Assembly: GCA_000755425.1 (NCBI GenBank)
Contig: BBMT01000003.1
Location: forward strand, 372,001-436,000
Direction of reading: 5' to 3'
DNA: 64,000 bases
Source: Vibrio maritimus
Lineage (GTDB): Bacteria; Pseudomonadota; Gammaproteobacteria; Enterobacterales; Vibrionaceae
Shown: in pieces, positions 45,520 through 54,785 of the stretch
Layout of the letters: each line of letters begins with the position of its first letter
Numbering within the stretch: the first letter of the stretch is position 1
Translations under genes and position numbers: made by a program
The notes under the pieces: model-generated
Database searches by the model: none
Seen by the model: the letters and a program-made list of their open reading frames with translations, nothing else
What the model was told of the DNA's origin: nothing

Positions 45520-45541
45520 GCAAATTAAGTTCTATTCGAGA

Positions 45542-45569
45542 AAGCGAGCTTTGATAGCTCGCTTTTTTT
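45542..45569 (+). terminator. Rho-independent terminator after eda
   Basis: AAGCGAGCT-ttgat-AGCTCGCTT followed by TTTTT. Confidence 0.95.
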
Positions 45570-45733
45570 GTTTTTGGCCTCTTTAGCAACTAGGATTAAG
45601 CAGCACTTTCTTACAATTTAGATTTAGTATTGTATGATTAAATGTTGCTTTTGTGGTGGCTCTGCATTTCTGTCTTTACATCCGCAGTAAAAGGTTGGTG
45701 AGCGTTTGTGGCTGTTTTAGAAAGGCACAAACC

Positions 45734-45772
45734 TTTGTTTTAGATCACACATTGGGCATATTGTAGTACAAA
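45734..45772. promoter_or_regulatory. CRP-like half site and GntR-type operator upstream of the symporter gene
   Basis: TTTAGATCACA (45739-45749) then ATTGTAGTACAAA (45760-45772). A weaker half operator ATTGTATGATTAA lies at 45629. Confidence 0.6.
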
Positions 45773-45834
45773 TAAAGTTCGTAAAAGAGTAATCTAACTG
45801 CAGTAAATTGATAACCTTAATAAAGGCTGAAAAA

Positions 45835-47580
45835 ATGACTATTGATACTCTCGTTGTTCTTGCCTACTTCTTTTTTTTAGTAGCGATTGGATGGATGTTC
45901 CGTAAGTTCACAACATCAACCAGCGACTACTTTCGTGGGGGCGGTAAGATGTTGTGGTGGATGGTTGGTGCAACCGCTTTCATGACGCAATTTTCAGCAT
46001 GGACGTTTACAGGTGCCGCAGGACGCGCGTTCAGCGACGGTTTCGTTGTTGTAATCCTATTCTTGGCCAATGCTTTTGGCTACCTCATGAACTATTTGTA
46101 CTTCGCTCCAAAGTTTCGACAGCTGCGCGTAGTGACAGCGATTGAAGCGATTCGCCAACGTTTTGGTAAAACTTCAGAGCAGTTCTTCACTTGGGCTGGT
46201 ATGCCTGACAGCTTGATCTCTGCTGGTATTTGGCTAAACGGTTTGGCTATCTTTGTTGCCGCAGTATTCAACATCCCAATGGAAGCAACAATCGTTGTTA
46301 CTGGTTTGGTGTTGATGCTAATGGCAGTGACAGGTGGTTCTTGGGCCGTTGTTGCGTCAGATTTCATGCAGATGCTTGTTATCATGGCGGTGACCATTAC
46401 CTGTGCGATTGCAGCTTACTTCCACGGTGGTGGCATCGGTAACATTGTTAGCAACTTCGACGGTGAGTTCTTTGTTGGTAACAACCTAAATTACGTGAGT
46501 ATCTTTATCCTTTGGGTTGTGTTCATCTTCATCAAGCAGTTTGGTGTAATGAACAACAGCATCAACGCATACCGTTACCTATGTGCTAAAGACAGTGAAA
46601 ATGCGCGTAAAGCTGCAGGCCTTGCATGTGTTCTTATGATTGTTGGTCCAATCATTTGGTTCCTGCCACCATGGTACGTAAGTGCATTTATGCCAGACTT
46701 CGCTGACCAATATGGTTCAGTAGGTGGTGATGCAGCTTACCTAGCGTTTGTACAGAATGTTATGCCAGCAGGTATGGTTGGTCTACTGATGTCTGCAATG
46801 TTCGCTGCAACCATGTCTTCAATGGACTCTGGCTTGAACCGTAACGCTGGTATCTTTGTAATGAACTTCTACAGCCCGATTGTTCGTCCTCAAGCGAGCC
46901 AAAAAGAGCTGGTTGTTGTGAGTAAAGTTACCACTATCGTTATGGGCTTCATTATCATCGGTATTGGTCTGTTCATTAACTCGCTACGTCATTTGAGCCT
47001 ATTCGACATCGTACTAAACGTTGGTGCCTTGATTGGCTTCCCAATGCTAATCCCAGTACTTCTAGGTATGTGGGTGCGCAAGACTCCAGATTGGGCTGGT
47101 TGGGCAACACTTGTTGTAGGTGGCTTTGTTTCTTATATCTTCGGTATTGCATTGACTGCAGAAGACATCCAAAACTGGTTTGGTCTAGAGCACGCTCTTA
47201 CTGGCCGCGAGTGGGGTGATTTGAAAGTTGCACTTAGCCTAGCAGCTCACGTAGTGCTTACCGGTGGCTTCTTCCTAGCAACGACGCTAGTGTACAAAGG
47301 CCGTACGCCAGAGCGTGAAGCTGAAGTTGAAAAACTGTTTGAGAACTGGAACACACCTGTAGTAGCAGATTCGGAAGAGCAGCAAAACCTAGACACGAAA
47401 CAGCGTGGTATGTTGGGTAAACTCATCAGTGTTGCTGGCTTCGGTATCCTAGCTATGGCTCTGATTCCAAATGAACCAACAGGTCGCTTGTTGTTCATCT
47501 TGTGTGGCTCTATCGTTCTTTCAGTTGGCGTTCTATTGGTGAACGCGGCGCGAGCGCCACAAAAAGCAGTTGCAAACTAA
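45835..47580 (+). CDS. Sodium:solute symporter (SSS family), alginate oligomer/monomer uptake
   Basis: 581 residues, about 14 transmembrane helices of the SSS (LeuT-fold) family. Typical motifs: TSTSDYFRGGGKMLWWMVGATAFMTQFSAWTFTGAAG, GLLMSAMFAATMSSMDSGLNRNAGIF (Na2-site serines). By context it resembles the ToaA/ToaB-type transporters that carry oligoalginate or DEH across the inner membrane in marine vibrios; that assignment is inference. ATG 45835 chosen; the longer frame from 45808 is less likely. Confidence 0.88.
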   Translation: MTIDTLVVLAYFFFLVAIGWMFRKFTTSTSDYFRGGGKMLWWMVGATAFMTQFSAWTFTGAAGRAFSDGFVVVILFLANAFGYLMNYLYFAPKFRQLRVVTAIEAIRQRFGKTSEQFFTWAGMPDSLISAGIWLNGLAIFVAAVFNIPMEATIVVTGLVLMLMAVTGGSWAVVASDFMQMLVIMAVTITCAIAAYFHGGGIGNIVSNFDGEFFVGNNLNYVSIFILWVVFIFIKQFGVMNNSINAYRYLCAKDSENARKAAGLACVLMIVGPIIWFLPPWYVSAFMPDFADQYGSVGGDAAYLAFVQNVMPAGMVGLLMSAMFAATMSSMDSGLNRNAGIFVMNFYSPIVRPQASQKELVVVSKVTTIVMGFIIIGIGLFINSLRHLSLFDIVLNVGALIGFPMLIPVLLGMWVRKTPDWAGWATLVVGGFVSYIFGIALTAEDIQNWFGLEHALTGREWGDLKVALSLAAHVVLTGGFFLATTLVYKGRTPEREAEVEKLFENWNTPVVADSEEQQNLDTKQRGMLGKLISVAGFGILAMALIPNEPTGRLLFILCGSIVLSVGVLLVNAARAPQKAVAN

Positions 47581-47623
47581 AAGCAGATGTAAAGTAATAA
47601 CGTATTCAACACGTTAACTAAGT

Positions 47624-47656
47624 AAATAGCCGCTAAATTTAGCGGCTATTTTTTTA
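47624..47656 (+). terminator. Rho-independent terminator after the symporter gene
   Basis: AAATAGCCGCTAAATTTAGCGGCTATTT followed by TTTTT. Confidence 0.95.
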
Positions 47657-47759
47657 TGTCTAATTGCCGACTAGACTGCATAAGATGTGGACGTGGGAAA
47701 TACTTAATCTATGTCACGATTTTCCCGAAAAACAGGGAATACTCAACGAAATCTATTTA

Positions 47760-47772
47760 ATTGTATTACAAT
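47760..47772. promoter_or_regulatory. Perfect GntR-type operator upstream of the PL15 gene
   Basis: ATTGTATTACAAT, a perfect 6+1+6 inverted repeat 55 bases upstream of the PL15 start. Confidence 0.65.
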
Positions 47773-47827
47773 AAGATGTATATTGGTTCCTATACCATTT
47801 CACTCAATTTGAAATAAGAGAGTTAGC

Positions 47828-49905
47828 ATGAGCAACCAAAAATCTCTTGATGCCATCAGGAAGATGAAGCTGGAAAACGACACTTCAGCGGGTAACCTTG
47901 TAGACCTACTCCCGATCGAAGTACAAAAACGCGACTTTGATTTGTCATTCCTAGATAACCTGAGCGAAGCGCGTCCGCGTCTTCTTGTCCAATCTGCTGA
48001 TTTGGACGCATTTAAAGCGGCTGTGCGTGCAGATGAATCTCACTGCATGTTTGATGATTTCTACAACAACTCTACGGTTAAGTTCTTAGAGACTGCGCCT
48101 TATGAAGAGCCGCAGCCATACCCAGAAGAAACAGTAGGCAAGGCATCTCTATGGCGTCCGTACTGGCGTCAAATGTATGTTGATTGCCAAATGGCTCTAA
48201 ACGCAACTCGTAACCTAGCTATCGCGGGTATCGTTAAAGAAGATGAAGCTCTTATCGCGAAAGCAAAAGCTTGGACGTTGAAGCTATCGACTTACGATCC
48301 TGAAGGTGTGACTTCTCGTGGTTACAATGACGAAGCGGCTTTCCGCGTTATCGCAGCAATGGCTTGGGGTTACGATTGGCTACACGCTCATTTCACAGAT
48401 GAAGAGCGTCAGCAAGTTCAAGATGCATTGATTGAGCGTCTTGACGAAATCATGCACCACCTAAAAGTGACGGTTGATCTACTGAACAACCCACTGAATA
48501 GCCATGGTGTACGTTCTATTTCATCTGCTATCATCCCAACGTGTATCGCGTTATACCACGATCACCCGAAAGCGGGTGAGTACATTGCATACGCATTGGA
48601 ATACTACGCAGTACACTACCCACCATGGGGCGGTGAAGACGGCGGTTGGCAGAAGGTCCTGACTACTGGAATACGCAAACAGCATTTCTAGGCGAAGCAT
48701 TCGACCTATTGAAAGCTTACTGTGGTGTAGATATGTTCAATAAGACATTCTACGAGAACACAGGTGACTTCCCGCTGTATTGTATGCCTGTTCACTCTAA
48801 GCGCGCGAGCTTTTGTGACCAATCTTCAATTGGTGATTTCCCTGGTCTTAAGCTGGCATACAACATCAAGCACTACGCAGGTGTTAACCAAAAGCCGGAG
48901 TACGTTTGGTACTACAACCAGCTTAAAGGTCGTGATACTGAAGCACACACTAAATTCTACAACTTTGGCTGGTGGGACTTTGGATACGACGATCTGCGCT
49001 TCAACATTCTATGGGATGCACCTGAAGAGCAAGCACCGTCAAACGATCCACTACTGAAAGTATTCCCAATCACTGGCTGGGCAGCTTTCCATAACAAGAT
49101 GACTGAGCGTGATAACCATATCCATATGGTATTTAAGTGTTCTCCTTTCGGTTCTATCTCTCACTCACACGGTGACCAGAATGCGTTCACTCTACACGCA
49201 TTCGGTGAGACGCTAGCAGCGATCACTGGCTACTACGGTGGCTTCGGTGTGGACATGCACACTAAGTGGCGTCGTCAAACTTTCTCTAAGAACCTACCTC
49301 TATTCGGCGGTAAAGGTCAGTATGGTGAGAACAAAAACACAGGCTATGAAGGTCACCAAGATCGCTTCTGTATTGAAGCGGGCGGTCAGATCACCGACTA
49401 CGACACAGAATCTGATGTGAAGATGGTGGAAGGTGACGCGACCTCATCTTACAAGTACTTTGTTCCTGAAATTGAGTCTTACAAGCGTAAAATTTGGTTT
49501 GTGAAGGGTAAAGTGTTCGTCATGCAAGATAAGGCTTCGCTATCTGAAGAGAAGGACATGACTTGGTTGATGCACACCACATTTGCCAACGAAGTGGCTG
49601 AAAAGTCATTCACAATCCAGGGTGAAGTTGCACACTTAGATGTTAACTTTATCAACGAATCTCAAGACAACATTCTATCTGTGAAGAACGTTGAAGGGTT
49701 TGGCGAGGTTGACCCATATGAGTATCAGGATCTTGAAATCCATCGTCACGTGGAAGTTGAGTTCGGTGCAGCGAAAGACCATAACATCCTGACTTTGCTT
49801 GTTCCTAACAAGAATGAAGGTCAGCAAGTAGAGGTGTCTCATAAGCTCATCGGCGATACTCTTGAGCTAACCGTTGATGGAAAAAGCGTTACAATAAAAT
49901 TGTAA
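47828..49905 (+). CDS. Oligoalginate lyase, polysaccharide lyase family 15, frameshifted
   Basis: About 692 residues after repair. DUF4962-type toroid (RPRLLVQSADLDAFKAAV, LWRPYWRQMYVDCQMALNATRNLAIAG), the likely catalytic histidine region LNNPLNSHGVRSISSAI (His226), then in the second frame a heparinase II/III-like part: SHSHGDQNAFTLHAFGETLAAITGYYGGFGVDMHTKWRRQTFSKN. The frame breaks at about 48647 (TTGGCAG where TTGGGCAG is expected). Similar to the Atu3025-type exolytic oligoalginate lyase. No signal peptide; cytoplasmic. Confidence 0.9.
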
Positions 49906-50249
49906 TGGGTTAGATAGTAAAAGTAATTTAGTAGGGCATACATTTTCACAAGAGCGATGTCCAAACTTGAAAGGCTTGAGTGCGCAGTTAAATTTAGATT
50001 GCAGCTCAAGCCTTTTTTAGCTTCATGCCTTTCGGAACCAAACAAATCACAAACTCATTGGTTGCTTCGGTTTACCCATCAGTTAGCCAGATGCTTACTA
50101 ACTCGATATTCGAATAGCACTTTCGTAAATTGTCGGTAGGAAACGGATTAGTAAGTGGCCTGAATTTAATGAAAACGTATAAGCATTAATTCAGGATACT
50201 ATCAAGGGATGGTTTTACTTATATAGCTGGTTTGGACTTGGGGTAGCCT
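49906..50249. other. Intergenic region with terminator
   Basis: Holds the terminator below and the unmapped promoter of the 50250 gene. No other element recognised. Confidence 0.35.
49971..50017 (+). terminator. Terminator at the end of the alginate locus
   Basis: AAGGCTTGAG...CTCAAGCCTT with an inner TGC...GCA pairing, followed by TTTT. Confidence 0.85.
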
Positions 50250-50681
50250 ATGTCACGATTTTCGTTCGCGCAAGACAGTAAGTATTTTTCGACACACAAT
50301 AGAGCGGCTGACACAAATAAATCTATGAAACGCATGAAAACGTTAATTAGAGAGCATGCAGTACATTTTGTAGGATTGCCATATGAAGCTGCGATAGGCG
50401 GTAAACTGAATGGTCAAATCGTTCTACATAAAGGAGAACTAGAAGAGAGAGCTCCACCATTAGGCGAGCCAATGGGATGTCGCACTGATGCTGATAGAGA
50501 TGCGCTTAAGCGCTATGTACTCCTTTATGTAGACATGTGTGCTAGGAAATACAATGGAAGGCCGAACAGTTTGATAAATGCTGGTTACGCTTCAGTCGTA
50601 GGAGCTTTCTTTGAAATGGGATACATATCATTTAAAGCGGCTGAGGAACTTCTAGTTGAAACGCTGAAGGAGGATTCATGA
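50250..50681 (+). CDS. Hypothetical protein (143 aa)
   Basis: Not recognised. Basic N-terminal half (FSTHNRAADTNKSMKRMKTLIREHAVHFVGLPYEAA) and helical C-terminal half (ADRDALKRYVLLYVDMCARKYNGRPNSLINAGYASVVGAFFEMGYISFKAAEELLVETL). Soluble, no signal. Its stop overlaps the ATG of the next gene (ATGA), so the two are translationally coupled. The pair looks accessory, perhaps of phage or plasmid origin, but no hallmark gene supports that. Confidence 0.6.
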   Translation: MSRFSFAQDSKYFSTHNRAADTNKSMKRMKTLIREHAVHFVGLPYEAAIGGKLNGQIVLHKGELEERAPPLGEPMGCRTDADRDALKRYVLLYVDMCARKYNGRPNSLINAGYASVVGAFFEMGYISFKAAEELLVETLKEDS

Positions 50682-50884
50682 ATGAACTGACTCAAAAACA
50701 GAGAGCACTAATCTGTCATTTGGGTCGAGGTGCGATTGTTGAAATAGTTAACAAAACCTCACCGTTTGATCCTCGCACGTGGCGGACTTTAATAAGTCGT
50801 AAATTGATCGTATACCTTAAAACGAAACGTGTGTATCGACTAACAGCTCGCGGAGAACGTGTCTATTGCAAATACGGCATCTAG
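50678..50884 (+). CDS. Small winged-helix-like protein (68 aa)
   Basis: MNELTQKQRALICHLGRGAIVEIV...WRTLISRKLIVYLKTKRVYRLTARGERVYCKYGI. The pattern (helix, 'WRTLISRKLIV', beta-hairpin 'TKRVYRLTARGERVY') is that of a compact winged HTH, suggesting DNA binding. Overlaps the preceding gene by 4 bases. Confidence 0.55.
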   Translation: MNELTQKQRALICHLGRGAIVEIVNKTSPFDPRTWRTLISRKLIVYLKTKRVYRLTARGERVYCKYGI

Positions 50885-50953
50885 ATAAAGATATAAGTGG
50901 GATGAGTTGTTAGTTCGTTCTATAAATGTCTATTAGTTTAAAGCACTAAATGT

Positions 50954-50990
50954 AACTCACTATATCATAATTTTGATTAGTGAGTTTTTT
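50954..50990 (+). terminator. Rho-independent terminator after the 50678 gene
   Basis: AACTCACTA...TAGTGAGTT followed by TTTT. Confidence 0.85.
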
Positions 50991-51076
50991 ATACCTACAT
51001 AACACATACTCGAGAATAACCATAAACCAACCAAATGGTCTCCAAAAACAACGGGAATATGTCGACTGTGTTTGGT

Positions 51077-51292
51077 ATCAGCTTTACTGATGGAAGCTAG
51101 TTATTTAAGCCTAGCGATACTTGCTATTCTGCATTCCAACAAGTGTAAACGAGGCAGTGATATGGCAAATCGCATTACAAAAGCTCAATTCGCAAAGTAA
51201 ATAGAAGAGGGTTTTGTTCGAAGCATATCAAACCAAACTAAGGTGTCTCATTGTGTTATAGAACCCCCGAACCAAGTTATTAGAGGTATAAA
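51077..51292 (+). promoter_or_regulatory. Leader region with ATCAG-CTGAT hairpin and a 12-codon ORF
   Basis: ATCAG-cttta-CTGAT (51077-51091) has the same shape as the hairpins at 20371 and 25151. A 12-codon ORF (ATG 51162, MANRITKAQFAK) with Shine-Dalgarno GAGG lies between it and the gene at 51293; it could be a leader peptide or a gene remnant. Confidence 0.35.
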
Positions 51293-51646
51293 ATGAAGAA
51301 ACTAATTACATTAGTGGCAATGGCCGTATCGTTCAGCGCAGCAGGTAAGCTTCATTTTCGTGATATGCAGGGTGATGTATTTCAAAAGTCAGCTGAGGTG
51401 ATTGAAGAGAAGGGCGTTGTGACTGTAGATTATATGTTTCAGTGCTCGACCCCTGTCACTCCAATCGGACAGAAAGGGATCTATGCAACGAAAGTAGAAG
51501 TTGAGTTAATCGCTAGGAACGGAGTTATTAAAGCTTTTACGCCCGACTTAAAAAATGTTGAAGCCCTTCATTGCCAGTCAAAGTTGAAACCGACCGATCT
51601 TCACAACCTATTTGCAACTATTATTGATATCGCAAATAAAAACTAA
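51293..51646 (+). CDS. Secreted hypothetical protein (117 aa)
   Basis: Signal peptide MKKLITLVAMAVSFSAAG. The mature part KLHFRDMQGDVFQKSAEVIEEKGVVTVDYMFQCSTPVTPIGQ...ALHCQSKLKPTDLHNL has two cysteines that may form a disulfide. Unknown family. Shine-Dalgarno TAGAGG. Ends next to the hairpin at 51646. Confidence 0.65.
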   Translation: MKKLITLVAMAVSFSAAGKLHFRDMQGDVFQKSAEVIEEKGVVTVDYMFQCSTPVTPIGQKGIYATKVEVELIARNGVIKAFTPDLKNVEALHCQSKLKPTDLHNLFATIIDIANKN

Positions 51647-51666
51647 GCCCAACTCTCAGTTGGGCT
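51646..51666. terminator. Hairpin between convergent genes
   Basis: AGCCCAACT-ctc-AGTTGGGCT, a perfect 9-bp stem, probably terminating from both sides. Confidence 0.65.
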
Positions 51667-51722
51667 GATATTCCTTTGGCTTAAAGTGCCATCCATGCTA
51701 ACTGTCAATTGTTACCCATGAA

Positions 51723-52550
51723 CTAGAATCGCTTACCTAAAATGAGAGTAGCCCCGTTTCGTGTTCGGCCATTTTGATACATCAAAGATGCTTCCCAATT
51801 GTCAGTGAACTCTTTAGATACTCCCAACATGGCTGACCAAGAGTCGTTGTGTTGTCTTACACTGAACTCATGGCCATCGATGTTTCCTCGGATGTACCTG
51901 TCGTAAGACTGATATTGTGCACCAGCCATAACTCTGAGGTTGTTGGGCAGCGTATATCCAATCATAGGTGTTACTACCAGAGCATTTAGATTTGCACCAA
52001 CACCATTAACGAAAGTAGCAACATATGTTGTGTCTACAGTCCCAAACCAATTGCCATAGCCAGCAGCTAAAACCGCACCGACACCAATGATGTTGCTTGT
52101 TGTGCCTAAACCATCGATATGATCGAGAGTCACAGAGCCATCGAAATCATTCATTCCTAACGTTATGTTGGATGATGTAGTCGCTTTCCCAACCATAGCG
52201 TGTAAGTTGAGAAAAGTTAATACCCACATGTCTGCTCGAAGCGCAAGCAAGTTTGTTGTATTTGCAGTGCCGCTAATTCCGTCGGGCATATCATCGCCAA
52301 TATTTGGGTCACCTTGTAGTGTAAAGCTATCAAGACCCATTTTGTCTTCCTGAGAATGTGTAAATACCGAAAAACCAATGGGTTTAGGTAGTTTAATTCC
52401 AAGATCTCGCACTTGATCACCATAGAATGGCAGAGTGCGCCCGTAATCTTCGTCAATAGAAGCCATCCCACCAGTATTACCAGAGATGGCAGCAGACGTG
52501 GGGAATGCGGCTATGGCTGCAAGCAGCATAGGCTTAAATATAATGTTCAT
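51723..52550 (-). CDS. Outer-membrane beta-barrel protein (275 aa)
   Basis: ATG 52550 after GAGG. Signal peptide MNIIFKPMLLAAIAAFPTSAA. Many alternating strands: ADMWVLTFLNLHAMVGKATTSSNITLG, IIGVGAVLAAGYGNWFGTVDTTYVATF, LRVMAGAQYQSYDRYIRG, WEASLMYQNGRTRNGATLILGKRF ending in Phe. Resembles uncharacterised 10-12-strand barrel proteins; role unknown. The longer in-frame start at 52613 lacks a signal at its N-terminus. Confidence 0.75.
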   Translation of the reverse strand: MNIIFKPMLLAAIAAFPTSAAISGNTGGMASIDEDYGRTLPFYGDQVRDLGIKLPKPIGFSVFTHSQEDKMGLDSFTLQGDPNIGDDMPDGISGTANTTNLLALRADMWVLTFLNLHAMVGKATTSSNITLGMNDFDGSVTLDHIDGLGTTSNIIGVGAVLAAGYGNWFGTVDTTYVATFVNGVGANLNALVVTPMIGYTLPNNLRVMAGAQYQSYDRYIRGNIDGHEFSVRQHNDSWSAMLGVSKEFTDNWEASLMYQNGRTRNGATLILGKRF

Positions 52551-52688
52551 TGTTACCTCAATACATTGCCCTACCGCAGCGATTCTGTGGAGAGCTACTT
52601 TACTTAGCGACAAAAACGGTCATTCGATACGCTCGTACGATAGAGTGTTTTGCCAAGTCGTGATCGTTTTCAGTCGCTAAGTCACTTA

Positions 52689-52985
52689 TTAGTCGAGATT
52701 TGTTAACTGAGATTGTTTAAGTTCGTGCATGGTCTTGCGGTGTTGATACTCTGCACCTACACGCCCACATTTAATTCCAAGTGGCTCTATTCCTCTGCGT
52801 TCAAGCTCGGATTTGATTTGTGAGTCGGAGAACTGGTAGTTCTTTCCAACTTTTGAGTTCCTGATAGTTTCATTTTCTGACAACGCAGCACAGAGATGAT
52901 AGCTATTTGCACCTTTTAAGTAGGCGTTACTGTTTGTACAGCCAATGAGTAAAGCTGCAATGGCGAGTAAAGTGATATTTTTCAT
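52689..52985 (-). CDS. Small lipoprotein (98 aa)
   Basis: Lipobox MKNITLLAIAALLIGC (Cys16) followed by a polar region with conserved-looking cysteines (HLCAALSENET, IKCGRVGAEYQHRKTMHEL). Membrane-anchored. Starts 4 bases after the stop of the 52989 gene, so they are co-transcribed. Confidence 0.7.
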   Translation of the reverse strand: MKNITLLAIAALLIGCTNSNAYLKGANSYHLCAALSENETIRNSKVGKNYQFSDSQIKSELERRGIEPLGIKCGRVGAEYQHRKTMHELKQSQLTNLD

Positions 52986-52988
52986 TTT

Positions 52989-53264
52989 TTACCTATGTTT
53001 ACTTTTAAGTACTGGCTCTTTATCCATTTCAGCCTCTAATATTTCTCCGAGGAGCGATTGCTGTTCCAGCTCAGAGATCAGTGCTAGCCTTCCAACTTCT
53101 ACTTTAGGGTTACCGCTCTTACACCGTTTTAGAATAACGAGTGCACGTTCCACCAAGTAATTTGCTGACATCATTTCAGCGTGCGAGGATTCCGCAGCGT
53201 CATTGATTTCATTTAGCAGATGACATAGTCTGCGTAATTGTGGGAATTGGTTATTGTTATTCAT
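52989..53264 (-). CDS. Hypothetical helical protein (91 aa)
   Basis: MNNNNQFPQLRRLCHLLNEINDAAESSHAEMMSANYLVERALVILKRC... is entirely helical and charged, without signal. Upstream partner of the lipoprotein gene. Family unknown. Confidence 0.55.
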   Translation of the reverse strand: MNNNNQFPQLRRLCHLLNEINDAAESSHAEMMSANYLVERALVILKRCKSGNPKVEVGRLALISELEQQSLLGEILEAEMDKEPVLKSKHR

Positions 53265-53386
53265 AATCTTTATCCATTTTTTATTAACTGATAAAATGTT
53301 TCAGTATTTAGCTCTACTTCCCTGTGCAGTTTGGATTGAGAGTAAAGGTGTTTTATGATTCGCTAAACAATGGCTGATGTTACTTA

Positions 53387-54475
53387 TTAAAAGGCTGTGC
53401 CAAATTTAATTTGAATTGCTGAATCCGTTTCACTTCTAGAAATATCAACACCTGCTTTTATGCCAAGTTGACGAGCGATGGTGTAACGAAAACCCATGCC
53501 AATGGTGTTATTCCATTTAAGTTTGCGTACATCGTGGTCATAGGCAGTGCCCGAACCAGTGAAGCCGATGATCTGAAAGCGAGTGTCAATGTTATATCCG
53601 ACTTGCACCTCACCAAGGGCGACATTGTCTCCTTGGTTTCTGAGTGCTGCGATGCCACGCATTTGAACAAAAGGTCTCGCGTAAAAAGGTACATTCCCAG
53701 CAGTATTTATAGTGTTTACACGCCATGCGAACGACCATTTGTTATTAATTTCATGGTAAGAGCGTACATCGATATTCAAACGTTGATGGTTGAAATCTCC
53801 TCCCCAACGTTTGTTGTAGTCAGAATAAATAACTTTGGCTTTGAGGCCATCTGTTGGTGCAAACTGATTATTAAGGCTATCGTAGGTTAAACGTATATCT
53901 GCGCGCGCACCCTTATTGGTCATTCTACTGGCAGCATCTCCCGCAAACGTTACGTCTCCACGGAAGAAGTGATATCCAGTACCTAGGAAGAAGTTACTAT
54001 CAAATAAGCGAAAATCGATGTTTGCAAACGCGTAGTTGCCTTTGACATTCATTCGTGTAGGCGTATCAAAACCATGGAAGTTTACATTGATGTTTGCTTT
54101 GAATAGTCCGCCTTCAAATCGTATTTTGTCGTTCATCCACACGCCTTGATGGAATGCTCCACCAAAGCCTGTTCCGTTGTTTGTTCCTGCGCCGATGACC
54201 CCAGAAATACTTGGCGCTATTGTTGTCACTTTTTCGGGGTTTTCACGGCGGATCTTTTTTTGCTCTTCTGTTTCATGAAAAAATATTGCACCAAGTCCAG
54301 CACCGTAACCTATGGCAGGGTCAGTGATTAGCATTGGAATTGGCATAAAGCCAGTCGCTCGTTCAAGAAGAAAGCGACTGGCGTCTGGCCTACCGTCCAC
54401 AGGGTCGATAGTCATGGGACTTTTAGCTGATGCGCCAAAAGAGAGCAAAATAGCTCCTAGTATTAGTTTTCTCAT
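53387..54475 (-). CDS. BamA/TamA-like surface-antigen outer-membrane protein
   Basis: 362 residues from ATG 54475. Signal peptide MRKLILGAILLSFGASA. No POTRA domain. The barrel begins TGFMPIPMLITDPAIGYGAGLGAIFF, with a two-partner/Omp85-like core including KGARADIRLTYDSLNNQFAPTDGLKAKVIYSDY, GDNVALGEVQVGYNIDTRFQIIGFTGSGTAYD and a C-terminal SAIQIKFGTAF. Shine-Dalgarno ATTAATCGAGG is the same as before the DUF1989 genes. The start at 54544 is less likely because it precedes the signal peptide. Confidence 0.75.
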   Translation of the reverse strand: MRKLILGAILLSFGASAKSPMTIDPVDGRPDASRFLLERATGFMPIPMLITDPAIGYGAGLGAIFFHETEEQKKIRRENPEKVTTIAPSISGVIGAGTNNGTGFGGAFHQGVWMNDKIRFEGGLFKANINVNFHGFDTPTRMNVKGNYAFANIDFRLFDSNFFLGTGYHFFRGDVTFAGDAASRMTNKGARADIRLTYDSLNNQFAPTDGLKAKVIYSDYNKRWGGDFNHQRLNIDVRSYHEINNKWSFAWRVNTINTAGNVPFYARPFVQMRGIAALRNQGDNVALGEVQVGYNIDTRFQIIGFTGSGTAYDHDVRKLKWNNTIGMGFRYTIARQLGIKAGVDISRSETDSAIQIKFGTAF

Positions 54476-54785
54476 TATAAGTGCCTCGATTAATAGGTGT
54501 CGGACAATACATGATGAAAAACAGACAGAAAAATAGGTATCCATCAGAATAACCGATGGCTATAGCTAAGTACTTGCATCCTAATAATTAGTTTTAAGGT
54601 TGTATTAGTAAGTGCCTATTTTTCATTGGATTCTAGGAGAACGGAAGGTGATGTGGATTTCTAATATCACATTAGCTGATGGAATCCTCATTGATGCTCT
54701 GTATTCGATGGCACTATGATGAATGTATCGATTACGAAATGTCTAAATCAACGCGTACGAAGCACAGTTAAATTTAAGAGGGAAA

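Noticed and set aside
50250..51292. Prophage or integron cassette
   Set aside because: No integrase, attC-like site or phage structural gene; two small unknown genes are not enough.
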